From Molanna angustata (lineage: Eukaryota; Arthropoda; Insecta; Trichoptera; Molannidae): a stretch of 64,000 nucleotides of DNA. The translations under genes were made by a program, and so were the position numbers. Location of the stretch: NCBI GenBank assembly GCA_963576475.1, contig OY754978.1, positions 10,057,299-10,121,298 on the forward strand, read 5' to 3'. The notes beneath the pieces were generated by a model, which had not been told where the DNA came from, searched no databases, and worked only from the letters and a program-made list of their open reading frames with translations. This document shows positions 36,641 through 48,131 of the stretch, one piece after another (position 1 is the first letter of the stretch; each line of letters opens with the position of its first letter).

Positions 36641-37172
36641 AGTGACTCCGAAATACTCGAGCCTGGATAGGTATTCGGACCTTCGGAGAGCTTCTCTATG
36701 CTGCCCTAAATAGAGATGTATTTGCCAATGTCGAGGGAACCTGACACGGCACATTATAATAATAATTGCAAATAATGTGAACAAAAAGTATTAAATTAAT
36801 TTGTCAAAAGTGATTGTGACAACACTACAGTAGGTAGGTACGTATATTATTATAATGAATGAATTAAGTGAACGTTGTATTTAAACAAGTCCAACCGTCT
36901 AATGTTTTTACCTAATCTTTAAGCAATATGAAAAACAATAGACTATGCTATGTGTATTGTTTTTGGTATAAATGTACCAGAGTCTAAATGTACTGCCTTA
37001 CCTATTCATTCATTCTCTCAATGTCACAGTTTTCTTAACTTGTCACGCAATGTATTTATGTAACCCTTTGTATATTATATTGATTTGACGTAGTCACTGA
37101 CCTGGCATGTGTAGCCAACCATTTGTTAGTGTGCCAAACAATTAAAAGCTAATTGATATTCAAAGGTAAATT

Positions 37173-37320
37173 AGATGGCTAGTAATCGAGTGGTCGCGCG
37201 TCCCAGTAATTCTGCCTTGACCGATTTCGTTCACCTATAGCACAAGCATTTCTGCTTTATTTAGGGAATGTAGGAAGATGTATACGCACTTGTTCAACAA
37301 GGACATATTCATTAAAAAAA
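37173..37320 (+). mobile_element. SINE S1 copy, head damaged
   Basis: It starts within the head ('ggctagtaatcgagtggtcg') and continues with 'ttgaccgatttcgttcacct', 'tagggaatgtaggaagatg', 'acttgttcaacaaggacata' and an A-rich tail. The B box is degraded (CGTCCCAGTAATTCTGCC). Confidence 0.7.
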
Positions 37321-37607
37321 AACGAAAACATTGTAACAAAAATGTATTGTCCACTGTGACTAGTTTATTGACCATTTCTTAAAACTTGAAACTGTGTTCC
37401 AGAGGAGTAAAATTAGTTGAGATATATTTTTTGACAAAATTTTCACGTGCTGAGATTTGAATCCTTGTAATGGGTATCGACAAGTATCTTGACAATTTTC
37501 GACGTAATGGAAGATGGTTTGCGCATCAACCGAGCGAGCCAAAACCCAAATTTTTTATTTCAAGATGTTTGCCGGTTAACAATTATACATACTATCGCCA
37601 ACTGTCG

Positions 37608-38134
37608 ATGGCGATAGTATGTATAATTGAAGAATACGTACTAAACTCTAAAAACGTAAACATAAATTAATAAATATTGTAAAAAAAAATTTTTTTCTAT
37701 GTAAAACATGTAGATATGTACATATGTCAGGATAGGATAGCATGGAGGTCAGTTTTTTTTCCTACCCAGACTAATATGAAAACAGTATGATGGTATGTAT
37801 GTATGTTAGAGATTATGTGTGTATGTTGGAGATGGTATGTATGTATGTTGGAGCTTTTATAAATGCTGAAATTTTAGGCTCTGTGCATTGATCGGATCAA
37901 AAGTTATAAGGGGGGACGGAAACACACACCGACACACAAAATTTTCTACTCCGAATTCTGATCAAGTCCATAACATACATGCTGCGAAGCCTCTAAGTTG
38001 GTGTTTTTTGACTTCAAAGTTTTAAAAAAACTGTGTAATATATAGACCTGACATACAAATCTCGCGTATCTTGGCTTGAAACTTTGTCGATATGTTAAGA
38101 GAAATAATTTCTCTTGAACAAATCGACAGTCGGA
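37608..38134 (+). mobile_element. TIR-A element, internally deleted
   Basis: Left TIR CCAACTGTCGATGGCGATAG and right end AACAAATCGACAGTCGGA. It keeps the left 200 bp ('caggataggatagcatggag') and the right 280 bp ('gagcggatcaaaagttata' type), but lacks the central half of the 1 kb unit. The left end overlaps a perfect 21-bp-arm palindrome at about 37577-37627, because an inverted copy of the TIR extension lies outside it. Confidence 0.7.
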
Positions 38135-38149
38135 ATAATTCATTTTTAT

Positions 38150-38400
38150 AAATAAAATATTTATAAAAATAAATAAAAAACACAGTTTTAAACCACAAAT
38201 GAGTAAGACTTTAATGAGCCTAAGCGCTTTCGCCAAACACGGCCGGCATCCTCAGAGGCAGAAATCAAACATTTTTGTTTGAGTTTGATTTCTGCCTCTG
38301 AGGACACCGGCTGTGTTCGGCGAAAGCGCTTATTAGGCTCATTAAAAAGTCTTACTCATTTGTGGATTGTGTTTTTCATTTATTTTTATAAATATTTAAT
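38150..38400. mobile_element. Fold-back element, about 118-bp arms
   Basis: The arms are inverted copies of one another with a loop near 38270-38283. Matching blocks include ATGAGTAAGACTTTAATGAGCC / GGCTCATTAAAAAGTCTTACTCAT (quoted in parts), GCGCTTTCGCC and its complement, and CCTCAGAGGCAGAAATC and its complement. It begins only 15 bp after the TIR-A copy. No coding. Confidence 0.8.
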
Positions 38401-39410
38401 TTATAACTATGAACTTCCACTGTGCTAACGAAATAACTTTGAAATTATTAATTCATTTTTCTTTATATCATATACGTAGTTAATATTGTCACATGCAAAG
38501 TATTGTCTTTTGATAATGAGTACCTACCCACTAAAGAAAATCTGGGTAAATAGGCAAGAGAAGATAATAAATTATACCTTTTAAATAATAATTATTTTTA
38601 TGTTTTGTAAGTAAATATATGAATTTTAGCTTCAAGGACTACGTACGTCCTATTAGTAAGTCATTGGACTTAACACAGACATTAGCGTCGAAATAATTAT
38701 ATAACTACTGTTAAGTTTTGTATACAATTTATTATTCAGGGCAGGTTTAAGTTTTTTTTTAATTATTTTTTCTAACAGATCGTATTTCTAACAGAACGCC
38801 AAAATAAAAACGACGAAAAATATTTAATAAGATGAGATACCTACATATGTATGTAGTTGCAACCAGTGAACTATTTACATTTTATTTTAATTGGCATTCT
38901 AAGGTACGGCTATAGAATAGTTGTTCCATTCTTTACTATTATCGTCGTTTCGGGTGTCCCTTACGAGGCCGGTAATCGAGAATACAACTGACATAATAAC
39001 ATATTACATAAAATTTTCAAAATAGAATATCAATGAAAAAAAAAGATTTTTTAATCGGTGAGTTCATTCCTTTAAATTAGTTTCATATTGACTCTTTTAT
39101 GTGAATTTTATGTGCATAAAGGTTATGATTATTTCATTTCTTAATTTATTAAAATGTTGATGGGCGTTACGTATTTTTTTCATTTGGTTCCTAGCTACGC
39201 CACTGGATATGTATTTAACTATGTTGAGTGCGTTTCATTTAAAAATGGACTTTGTGGTTAAGTAGATATTATTGTACTTGGTGTTGTTATACGTTAAACA
39301 GGATATTCCCTATAATTAGGTATTTTTCTTCTTGTGTTATTTTAATAATTGTAAAAGTTTTTTCTTTACATCTGCATAAATCGTAAATAAGTTAGTTTGT
39401 TTTAAAATAA

Positions 39411-40470
39411 TCCAACTGACGATTCGTTCAAGAGAATGTATTCTAACGAATTGACCTTGAACGAATCGGCAGTTTAAAGCCAAAACGCGTGTATGTATGT
39501 AGAACATTTTGTATGGTGTAGTGGACTTTTTACATGCCAAAAACACCAACTTAGAGGTTTTGTAGCATATATGTTCTATATATATGGATGAATTCAGAAT
39601 TTGATGTAAAACATTTTGTGTGCCTGTGTGTCCGTCCGTCCCCAATTTACAGAGCCCAAAATTTCAGAATATATAGATAATTATAGGCCTACAAAAATTT
39701 TATACTCAGAATTTTGAATTTTCGTTTTAGTTAGGGGTTATCAACTTTTGAATTTTTACTTAATTTATTCATATATCGCTCGTTTGCGAGAACAACGACA
39801 TAAGTAAAAAAATCCAATTTTTGAGTTAATAATGCAGAACTGTTGTATTTATCAATATTACAGTGAATATATGACAAACGACACGTGCTGTTTCTCTCGC
39901 ACTTATAGAGATATTGAACTGAGAATTGGAGACGACATGAATATTGATAATTACAACATTTCTTCCTTATTAACTAAAAAATCGGATTTTTGACTTATAT
40001 CGTTGTTCTCGCAAACGAGCGATATCTCAAAAACACAAAAGCTAGAACGCTAAAAATTGGTGAGTTTCTCACACATTTTTTTTATTAAAAGAAATACATT
40101 TTTTTATGATAAATTTACATGTTTAACTGCCTATGTTTCCAAAGTTTATAAAAATATCGAAAAAAGCCGAAACACCTCAACTAGAAAATTTAATTTTCTA
40201 TAAAAGTATGGACATTATAGTAGTACATCTGAAACTTTTTTTAACAATTTTTATAAAAATTTAATTTAGTGACGACATCGTTTCATACAATTTGTAAGGC
40301 AGTATACACTACACAATATCTCACTCAATAGTTTGATACCTACTTAATCTCCATGTATGTATGTATGATGTATATACATACCATCATCCTGTTTTAATAT
40401 TCTGTGTAGGAAAAATAGAATGATCTCCATCCTATCCTATTCTGACAAACATACCTACATGTTTTATATA
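39411..40470 (-). mobile_element. TIR-A element, inverted copy with nested insertion
   Basis: Starts TCCAACTGACGATTCG (TIR on this strand) and runs through the inverted blocks 'aacaccaacttagaggttt', 'gtgtgtccgtccgtcccc', 'tttacagagcccaaaatttc' and 'gaaacacctcaactag'. It is opposite in orientation to the copies at 41024-43679. A fold-back element has inserted at 39774-40024. Confidence 0.7.
39774..40024. mobile_element. Fold-back MITE nested in TIR-A
   Basis: The ends are CGCTCGTTTGCGAGAACAACG and its inverted partner CGTTGTTCTCGCAAACGAGCG (each written here as 21 bases at most, with matching continuing about 60 bp inward). ATAT flanks both sides, possibly the target duplication. Other TIR-A copies read 'gagatatatgg' without interruption at this point, proving insertion. 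Confidence 0.8.
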
Positions 40471-40471
40471 G

Positions 40472-41655
40472 ACTAGTTGCATGTAACACATGAGATCCAA
40501 CTGTCGATAGCGATAGTATGTATAGTTGAAGAATATGTACCAAACTATAAACCCATAAATACAAATTATTGAATATTTTCAGATATTTTGTTTTCTATGC
40601 AACATATGTTAATATATATAATAAAAAATATTAACATTGTAGTAGAAGATCTCAATTTTTTTTTAACAATTTTTTTAAAAATTGAATTTAGTGACGACAT
40701 CGTTTCATACATTTTGTATGGCAGTCGCCTATACACAATATGTAAGAAGACTTAATAGTTTGATACTTCATCTCCAAACAAACAAACATACATACCATCA
40801 TGCTATTTTCATATTCTGGGTAGGAAAAAAGGATCTTCCTCCATACTATCCTATCTTGACATACATACCTACATATGTTGCATAGAAAACAAAATATCTG
40901 AAAATATTCAATAATTTGTATTTATGGGTTTATAGTTTGGTACATATTCTTCAACTATACATACTATCGCTATCGACAGTTGGATCTCATGTGTTACATG
41001 CAACTAGTTTATAGAAAATTAAATTATCTAGTTGGGGTGTTTCGGCTTTTTTCGATAATTGTAAAAGTTTTGGAAATATAGGCAGTTAAACTCATAAATT
41101 TATCATAAAAAAAATATTTTTCTTAATAAAAAATGTTTGAGAAACCCTGGAATATTTTTGAAAAAATTAATTTGAGATTTTATATTTGTCTATGTTTGTA
41201 CCAATTTTCAGCGTTCTAGCGTTTATGGTTTCTGAGATATATGGAAAAATAAAATAAAAATTCAAAAGTTGATAACCCCTGACTGAAACAAAAATTCAAA
41301 ATTCCGAGTATAAAAGTTTTGTAGGCCTGTAACTGTTTATATATTCTGAAATTTAAGGCTCTGTAAATTGAGCGGATCAAAAGTTATAAGGGGGGGGACG
41401 GACACACAGACACACAGACACACAGACACACACACACAGACACACGAAATGTTCTACTCCAAATTCTGAGCAAATCCGTGTATGGAACATATATGCTGCG
41501 AAGCCTCTAAGTTGGTGTTTTTTGACTTCAAAGTTGGAAAAGCCGTGAAAAAAGTAGACCTCTCCATACAATTCTCGCGTATTCTGGCTTGATACATTGT
41601 CGATATGTTAAGAGAACAAAGTTCTCCTGAACAAATCGACAGTTGGAAAACAAAA
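40472..41655 (+). mobile_element. TIR-A element with palindromic left half
   Basis: 40472-40600 (ACTAGTTGCATGTAACACATG, then the TIR and left block) is repeated inverted at 40880-41012, making a large palindrome with a spacer containing one copy of the 'gtgacgacatcgtttcatac' block. From 41024 the regular right part of the unit follows and ends 'cgacagttgga' near 41647. It looks like two elements joined head to head or an internal inversion. Confidence 0.65.
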
Positions 41656-41663
41656 TATCTTAA

Positions 41664-42677
41664 ACTAGTTGCATGTAACAAATGAGATCCAACTGTCGAT
41701 AGCGATAGTATGTATAGTTGAAGAATATGTACCAAACTATAAACCCATAAATACAAATTATTGAATATTTTCAGATATTTTGTTTTCTATGCAACATATG
41801 TAGGTATGTATGTCAAGATAGGATAGTATGGAGGAAGATCCTTTTTTCCTACCCAGAATATGAAAATAGCATGATGGTATGTATGTTTGTTTGGAGATGA
41901 AGTATCAAACTATTAAGTCTTCTTACATATTGTGTATAGGCGACTGCCATACAAAATGTATGAAGCGATGTCGTCACTAAATTCAATTTTTAAAAAAATT
42001 GTTAAAAAAAAATTGAGATCTTCTACTACAATGTAAATATTTTTTATAGAAAATTAAATTATCTAGTTGGGGTGTTTCGGCTTTTTTCGATAATTGTAAA
42101 AGTTTTGGAAATATAGGCAGTTAAACTCATAAATTTATCATAAAAAAAATATTTTTCTTAATAAAAAATGTTTGAGAAACCCTGGAATTTTTTTGAAAAA
42201 ATTAATTTGAGATTTTGTATTTGTCTATGTTTATACCAATTTTCAGCGTTCTAGCGTTTATGGTTTCTGAGATATATGGAAAAATAAAATAAAAATTCAA
42301 AAGTTGATAACCCCTGACTGAAACAAAAATTCAAAATTCCGAGTTTAAAAGTTTTGTAGGCCTGTAACTGTTTATATATTCTGAAATTTAAGGCTCTGTA
42401 AATTGAGCGGATCAAAAGTTATAATGGGGGGACGGACACACAGACACACAGACACACACACACACAGACACACGAAATGTTCTACTCCGAATTCTGAGTA
42501 AATCCGTGTATGGAACATATATGCTGCGAAGCCTCTAAGTTGGTGTTTTTTGACTTCAAAGTTGGAAAAGCCGTGAAAAAAGTAGACCTCTCCATACAAT
42601 TCTCGCGTATTCTGGCTTGATACATTGTCGATATGTTAAGAGAACAAAGTTCTCCTGAACAAATCGACAGTTGGATT
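41664..42677 (+). mobile_element. TIR-A element, tandem copy 1 (1014 bp)
   Basis: Begins ACTAGTTGCATGTAACA, then TCCAACTGTCGATAGCG, and ends AAATCGACAGTTGGA. It is non-coding, with a CACACAGA microsatellite at about 42435-42475. It is nearly identical to the following copy over its whole length, with differences mostly in homopolymers and the microsatellite. Confidence 0.8.
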
Positions 42678-43679
42678 ACTAGTTGCATGTAACACATGAG
42701 ATCCAACTGTCGATAGCGATAGTATGTATAGTTGAAGAATATGTACCAAACTATAAACCCATAGATACAAATTATTGAATATTTTCAGATATTTTGTTTT
42801 CTATACAACATATGTAGGTATGTATGTCAAGATAGGATAGTATGGAGGAAGATCCTTTTTCCTACCCAGAATATGCAAATTGCATGATGGTATGTATGTA
42901 TGTTTGGAGATGAAGTAACAAACTATTAAGTCTTCTTACATATTGTGTATAGGCGACTGCCATACAAAATGTATGAAGCGATGTCGTCACTAAATTCAAT
43001 TTTTAAAAAAATTGTTAAAAAAAAAATTGAGATCTTCTACTACAATGTTGATATTTTTTATAGAAAATTAAATTATCTAGTTGGGGTGTTTCGGCTTTTT
43101 TCGATAATTGTAAAAGTTTTGGAAATATAGGCAGTTAAACTCATAAATTTATCATAAAAAAAATATTTTTCTTAATAAAAAATGTTTGAGAAACCCTGGA
43201 ATTTTTTTGAAAAAATTTATTTGAGATTTTGTATTTGTCTATGTTTATACCAATTTTCAGCGTTCTAGCTTTTATGGTTTCTGAGATATAGGGAAAAATA
43301 AAATAAAAATTCAAAAGTTGACAACCCCTGACTGAAACGAAAATTCAAAATTCCGAGTATAAAAGTTTTGTAGGCCTGTAACTGTTTATATATTCTGAAA
43401 TTTTAGGCTCTGTAAATTGAGCGGATCAAAAGTTATAAGGGGGGGACGGACACACAGACACACACACACAGACACACGAAATGTTCTACTCCGAATTCTG
43501 AGTAAATCCGTGTATGGAACATATATGCTGCGAAGCCTCTAAGTTGGTGTTTTTTGACTTCAAAGTTGGAAAAGCCGTGAAAAAAGTAGACCTCTCCATA
43601 CAATTCTCGCGTATTCTGGCTTGATACATTGTCGATATGTTAAGAGAACAAAGTTCTCCTGAACAAATCGACAGTTGGA
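42678..43679 (+). mobile_element. TIR-A element, tandem copy 2
   Basis: Direct head-to-tail neighbour of the previous copy, 1014 bp further on, ending CGACAGTTGGA at 43679. The short open frames here and in the previous copy (for example 41377-41571 and 42372-42599, both on the minus strand) recur only because the DNA is repeated. They include the microsatellite and have no domain. Confidence 0.8.
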
Positions 43680-43768
43680 ATATTTATTAATTTGTGTTTA
43701 AGTTTTGTACGTGTTTTTCAATTATATACATATATGTATGTAATGCACATGTTTTAGAATTTTATAAA

Positions 43769-44040
43769 AGCATGTCCATTATCACGGCTCGTTCCCACTT
43801 GTCGTGTGCCGAGTACGACAAAATGTCGTGTGATCTAGTGGCAATAAATTTTAAAAATGGTGCAGTTCACACTCATACGATAACGATTATTTTTAATCGT
43901 CGACGACAAGCAGCGTCGTGTGTTTTGCCAGCGACACACCCACGATAAAAAAATCGTACCGTCTCTCGCTCGTATATGAGTTTGCAAGACGCTGTTCACA
44001 CTTGTCGTGTGTCGGGAACGACAATCTCTCCCCGCTACCC
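43769..44040. mobile_element. Possible MITE with internal repeat
   Basis: 'cccacttgtcgtgtgccgag' at about 43795 and 'acacttgtcgtgtgtcggg' at about 43997 are direct repeats, and 'gtacgac' / 'gaacgac' follow each. The GC content is higher than the surroundings. Ends could not be defined. Confidence 0.3.
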
Positions 44041-44123
44041 TTCTCCGCCGGCTCTTATCCACCATTGATGGTCACATCGCGATAGCGGTCGCCTCGCGTA
44101 GAGTGCCGAATATTGGCTCCACC

Positions 44124-44525
44124 CATATATTTGATGAAAACTTGAGATGGGACTACCACATTGACTGCATGACAACTAAAATGAACAGATTAATATATCG
44201 AATATTTTTATTATTGCATATGCGCAAACATTGGATTTTTTTCCCTGTCGGGAGTCAAAGATATTTTTTAACAGATTTTTAATTATCTCAATAGAGACGA
44301 AGTTGGAATATTTACTGTAGGAGAACCGGGAAATCAAGGCACCTACAGGGCTTACGGCCTGTCATCGGCTAGATTAATATACTTCTTTAAATCAATCAGA
44401 AATGTTATTGACCTAAAACATTTGAAAAATATATACTATGCTCTTTGTCATTCAATAATGGAATATGGAATTATTGGATGGGGAAGTGCAACGCCAACAA
44501 TAATAAAGAAAATAGACATAGACAA
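44124..44525 (+). pseudogene. LINE ORF2 C-terminal fragment, split by a retroposed insert
   Basis: IFDENLRWDYHIDCMTTKMN is followed, after the inserted 44198-44370 segment and one target duplicate, by RLIYFFKSIRNVIDLKHLKN and YYALCHSIMEYGIIGWG. The order and wording match residues about 795-860 of the ORF2 at 55404-58373 (KIRQLIYVFRNIREIFDLNT, SYGIIGWGG), so this is a related CR1-superfamily copy. It ends at a solo TIR-A terminus at 44537-44572. Confidence 0.8.
44198..44370 (-). mobile_element. Short SINE-like retroposon with 11-bp target duplication
   Basis: AGATTAATATA flanks it at 44187-44197 and 44371-44381, inside an otherwise continuous LINE reading frame. The element reads right to left and ends in AATAATAAAAATATTCGA at its 3' side. 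It contains 'ttgactcccgacaggg' and 'aatccaatgtttgcgc'. There is no obvious tRNA promoter. A second copy is at 52421-52579. Confidence 0.75.
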
Positions 44526-44899
44526 TATAATATCGCCATCGACAGTTGGATCTCATGTGTTACATGCAATTACATAGTTGAATATACAAAGCTATTAAGT
44601 TTCTAATGGTTAGATAAAGATTTGTGACCATTTAATTTTGTCAGAATGTCATTGTAAAACGGTAATCCTGAGTATAATAATAGATTTATTTAAACAATAA
44701 TTACATAATGAAGTAATAATTTATTCAATCAAAACGTTAAAGGAAGAACTCGTCAGATTATGAAACATCCGATATTTGTTCTCTTTTCTGAACATAACAT
44801 TATTATTATTAGGTAGTTAAGTCTTTGTTTATTTATGAACCTTTGATTTATTTATAATATGAATATTTTATATTTCAAAGACAAAACAATACCAAATGT

Positions 44900-45168
44900 T
44901 TTTTCTTCTTCTTATGCCGCTCCTAACGGAGGTCGGCGACCGAAACACCAAACTTATCCCGATCCTGCGCCAATCTAATAACTGACGCCGCATCCGGAAT
45001 CCCGAACCACTACCTGAGAATTTGAAACCACGATTTATTTTACTCCCATACGCTATCTTTTGCTCCACTTTAAGTTGTATAATGGCATAATTTTCACCAC
45101 GGAATATGTGGCCAAAATTTGCGGCTTTGTGTATCTTGACAATAGTCAGCAACTTGGCAATGATAGCT
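44900..45168 (-). pseudogene. LINE ORF2 C-terminal tail
   Basis: Minus strand: TIVKIHKAANFGHIFRGENY, then IIQLKVEQKIAYGSK, later RLAQDRDKFGVSVADL-like coding across a frame change, and the end 'gagcggcataagaagaaga'. This is a typical C-terminus of an insect LINE, heavily decayed. Confidence 0.6.
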
Positions 45169-45272
45169 GAAGCATTTGAACTATTTTATTTATTTTAAGT
45201 TTAGAGATTTGGTTAGCTAACTGGGTACAAAGGTGAATAATGAAAGCCTTTGGATAGTGAAAATCATGTAGT

Positions 45273-45530
45273 CATCATCAGCAATGGCGCTACAGCCCGG
45301 TGTGGCCCTTGGCCTCCTCAAGAAACTGCCTCCATCGCGCCCTGACGACAGCAAGTCTCCTCCAATTTGTCTGTCCGATTCCTCTCATATCGCCCTAGAT
45401 GTCGTCCAGCCATCTCATCCTAGGTCTCCTTCTGCTTCTTCTTCATTCAGGGCAGGTGTCCAATACTTTCGTTGGGACCCGGCTACCCTCCAATCTACAA
45501 ACGTGTCCGAGCCAACGTAGACGTTGTGAA
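45273..45530 (-). pseudogene. LINE ORF2 C-terminal tail
   Basis: Minus strand: RRLRWLGHVCRLEGSRVPTK, RRSRRRPRMRWLDDI, NWRRLAVVRARWRQFLEEAK and GHTGL before the stop. Same family as 31238-31490. Two + strand open frames here are shadows. Confidence 0.75.
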
Positions 45531-45539
45531 AATCATGTA

Positions 45540-46810
45540 GTGCACTTGATAACAAGGTCAGTGAGCGACTTCTGGGCTTCTGGCAATATGTTCAAAATAC
45601 TGAAGGATGCGCGAAAGGCAGATTGTCGACATGTTTTCCATGGTGTGATGTTGGTCGAGAATATTGCAAAAACCGTATCTAAATTTACAGTATTTTTAGT
45701 ATATTCATTCTTATAACGTTCGAAGGTCATTAGGCTTGTTTGCACAGAGTTAACTGCCTGTTGTGACTTGGACTATCAGCTATATTTCCACCTTTTCGGT
45801 AGTCTTCGAGCATCCTTCTTCTCTCTGGCTTGTCATGTAGGACAAAGTGTTGTAGTCTTTAGGAGTCTATTATTTCCACATGGTCAAGTATCATTTAATT
45901 AATTACATGTTATTTCGTTATTATAGCTCCGTTTGATCGATAGGTTTGGGAACCGCTATGAAATTATTTATTTGCTTTAATACAAAAATCTGTGTCGACT
46001 CTGTTGTATTAAGATAAGTTTACACTTCATTATTTAACACACTCGCTAAATTAGCATAATAATTGCGAGCGTATATTCTCACATTTGTCAAAAAAAATCA
46101 AAAACATGAACAGTGTTTCCATTGGTCGTATTTTATATTAATTATAATGAAACTTTGCAAATTAATTAACTGACGGAGATCTAAATTATTTGATACTGTC
46201 ACTATGTCGGAAAGGAAACTTTATCTATGACAAGATAACGTATTCAATGACATAAAAGTATACCAAAAATACTTAAATATTCAACATAACAAAAGCCTTG
46301 GTTTGAACGAAGTTTTCTATATGGAATATGCATAATAAAATCAATACTATTCTAATGATTTTTGTCCTCTGGGTTCTTTTGTCCTCTGGGAATCTTATAT
46401 TTGTTTAAGAATCTAATAGAAATGTACTTCATAAAAATGCATTTAGAGATTGTCAACCTTTCAAGAAGAAAAAAATGAACACTTTCTATGCTTACTATGG
46501 TGTGGAGAGTTTAGTGTTGGCCACAACCCACTTGTTTTTATTATGGAAAACCAATGTACATAATACAAACGATAAATCTAAGTAAAAAATACAATTAAAT
46601 AAAATTACTCACTAGGCTGAGTCTGTTCCGAGGAGGCTGGAAAATTCTTGCATTATATGTATATCACAAAAAAAAAACATTTTGAACTTGTTTAATTTTT
46701 TTTAATATCATACCTTTAATAAAATAGAAAATTAAACTATTGTTGCTTGATCATGTTTCTACAATACCTATATTATGCCCTAGATTATAATCTATATTTT
46801 TATTGTTTTC
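45540..46810. other. No gene recognised
   Basis: AT-rich. The only hint is 'gtgttggccacaacccac' at 46511-46530, shared with the tail of SINE S4. Confidence 0.4.
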
Positions 46811-46816
46811 TTAAAT

Positions 46817-48110
46817 TTTATTTATTTATTTATTTGAATCTTCTTGTACATACAATTTATACACTGGCGGGCTTATTGCCTAATGGCAATTTCTTCCAAC
46901 CAACCAGAGTTAATGTTAAGTATACAAAACAATGTGTACTATGGCAATCAGTTACATAATCACATTACAAAATAAATAAATACAGCAGAATAAAAGTAAA
47001 AAAAAACAAATAAGATAGCATAAAAGAACAATTCATAGCAATGATAGGAAAACTAAAGGATAAGGAAAGGAAGAGGAGAGGAAGATGTAATAAGGTGTTG
47101 TCAGATGAATATTTTTGCTTTAGCCTTTTCTTGAAGATGTTTAATGAGATAGACGACGTAATATCAGGACTTAGGCTATTCCATAGCCTAGCCGAATGTA
47201 ATTCAAATGAAGAGCTTAAAAAATCAGAACTATGAATAGGGATAGATAGTAAAGCACGTTCAGCAGATCGAAGTGGACGCCCGTGGCTTGAAAGATAAGT
47301 GAATTTATCCTTGATATACTTAGGTAAATTTGGATTAAAAAGGACATTGTATAGTAATGACAAGATATGTATATTACGTCGTTGTCGTATCTTGGGCCAA
47401 TGAAGAAGATTACGGTAATGAGAAATATGATCAAATTTTTTTAGTCCAAAGATAAAACGGATGCAAACATTTTGAAGGCGTTCAAGTTTGTTGAGATGTT
47501 CCTCGTTTGCATCCAAGTAGCTAACATCAGCATAGTCAAGCAACGGTAGGAGAAGTGATTGAGCTAAGTTTATTTTACAGTGAAGTGGAAGGAAATTCTT
47601 GAGTTTATTAAGTGAGTGTATGGCAAAGTAAGTGGATTTGCTGACATGTGATATCTGTTCATGCCAAGATAAGTTATTATCAATGTAGACCCCAAGGTCT
47701 TTCACGACCTTGGTATAAGGAATACATTGGTTATTGATATACAGAGATGGGAGTTGTAAATTGTTAAGGGAGGACAGCAGACGAGGACTACCAATAACAA
47801 TCGCTTGAGGTTTTGAAGGGTTAATAAGGAGACCATGCTCTGATGACCACGAAGAGATAAAATTAAGATCTTCATTCATAGAAAGGGTAGCATTGGCAAT
47901 ATCAAAGGGACTGAAATGAATATATAACTGAAGGTCATCTGCAAAAATATGATACTGACATTTAAGGTATTTAGTAATAGAGTTGATAAAAATGGAAAAT
48001 AACAGTGGGGATAAACTCCACCTTGTTGCACACCAGACAACAAAGTTTCAAATGTTTCATCAAATTTCAAATGTTTCATCAACTGTATATTCAATATTTC
48101 TTTTTTTATC
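46817..48110 (-). pseudogene. 3' half of a Jockey-group LINE with frameshift
   Basis: The 304-codon minus frame (47879-46965) starts after the RT active site: GLLINPSKPQAIVIGSPRLL, VVKDLGVYIDNNLSWHEQIS, LDYADVSYLDANEEHLNKLE, GRPLRSAERALLSIPIHSSD. Upstream, 48112-47876 in other frames holds LSGVQQGG and a FADDLQLY-like string, so the RT palm is present but broken by a frameshift. The 3' terminus is a TTTA-type repeat at 46817-46836. It is the same kind of element as 29589-30698. Confidence 0.85.
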
Positions 48111-48131
48111 ATATCTCATCTCTGATCTCAG

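Noticed and set aside
41377..42706. Recurring frames such as MYGEVYFFHGFSNFEVKKHQ in several places
   Set aside because: They repeat only because the TIR-A DNA repeats, they include the microsatellite, and stops differ between copies.
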